Source: JBLEFH01 sp047345645 (GTDB lineage: Bacteria; Pseudomonadota; Alphaproteobacteria; Rhodobacterales; Rhodobacteraceae). Taken from it: a DNA stretch of 64,000 nucleotides. Below the pieces are notes generated by a model that was not told the origin of the DNA, ran no database searches, and was given only the letters and a program-made list of their open reading frames with translations. The translations under genes and the position numbers were made by a program. Below, piece after piece: positions 63,967-64,000 of the stretch (position 1 is its first letter; the number at the start of each line of letters is the position of its first letter). The stretch lies in NCBI GenBank assembly GCA_047345645.1, contig JBLEFH010000001.1. One strand, given 5' to 3'.

Positions 63967-64000
63967 ACGATCTTCCAAAGACTAACGTTCATTGAGTTTT

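Overview
The window reads as chromosomal DNA of a marine or salt-adapted alphaproteobacterium of the order Rhodobacterales (Roseobacter/Rhodobacteraceae group). The evidence is high and even GC, near-gapless operons with ATGA or TGATG overlaps, Na+-NQR, malonate TRAP/MatAB genes, a mesaconyl-CoA hydratase of the ethylmalonyl-CoA pathway, a VPLPA-type sorting signal and an ACR3-type ars operon. I see no insertion sequence, prophage, CRISPR array, rRNA or replication origin. The only clearly foreign-looking stretch is a small AT-rich islet at about 30.6-31.8 kb.

Layout: 1-5.4 kb is the Na+-translocating NADH:quinone reductase operon nqrA(partial)BCDEF. 5.5-6.4 kb is an exported, very acidic low-complexity protein. 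6.4-15.8 kb, all on the minus strand, is a self-contained selenocysteine/formate dehydrogenase unit: fdh alpha (with an in-frame UGA and SECIS hairpin), beta, gamma, fdhE, selA, selB, the tRNA-Sec gene selC, and a small unknown gene. The divergent 16.1-19.2 kb genes encode a PhnD-like ABC importer that is a candidate selenium-oxyanion transporter. Then come UspA/SulP, tRNA-Leu(CAG), an NDUFA9-like protein, UppP, and glutamate synthase (gltD, a GFA protein, gltB).

The AT-rich islet (30.6-31.8 kb) holds a coiled-coil membrane protein and a tiny His/Asp/Cys-rich protein with its own ribosome-binding site and terminator. It is followed by a GNAT-like protein, mtgA, another GNAT, a Rieske protein and 4-hydroxyphenylpyruvate dioxygenase with a divergent Lrp regulator, creD, an exported intradiol dioxygenase, a Bcr/CflA exporter, arsR-acr3-arsC-arsH, a KAS III enzyme and a small membrane protein. 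44.1-50.6 kb is a malonate regulon (dctPQM, malonyl-CoA decarboxylase, malonyl-CoA synthetase, GntR regulator). 50.6-53.3 kb holds acyl-CoA enzymes (mesaconyl-CoA hydratase and a malyl-CoA lyase/thioesterase) with NnrU and DUF1737 genes. 53.4-63.9 kb holds a VPLPA-CTERM protein, malate dehydrogenase, a PHB depolymerase with a histone-like tail, a metallopeptidase, a GntR regulator, MscS, aspartate-semialdehyde dehydrogenase, an NhaC antiporter and a methyltransferase.

The most striking observations are: (1) selC lies entirely and exactly in frame inside the 3' end of the selB reading frame, whose stop codon overlaps the start of the next gene; (2) the intracellular PHB depolymerase carries a roughly 200-residue VNGHA-repeat plus Lys/Ala/Pro-rich histone H1-like tail; (3) the small metal-ligand-rich protein in the AT-rich islet. 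Formate dehydrogenase, its maturation factor, most of the Sec machinery and a putative selenium importer sit together, so this locus looks able to supply nearly everything needed for one selenoenzyme except selD.
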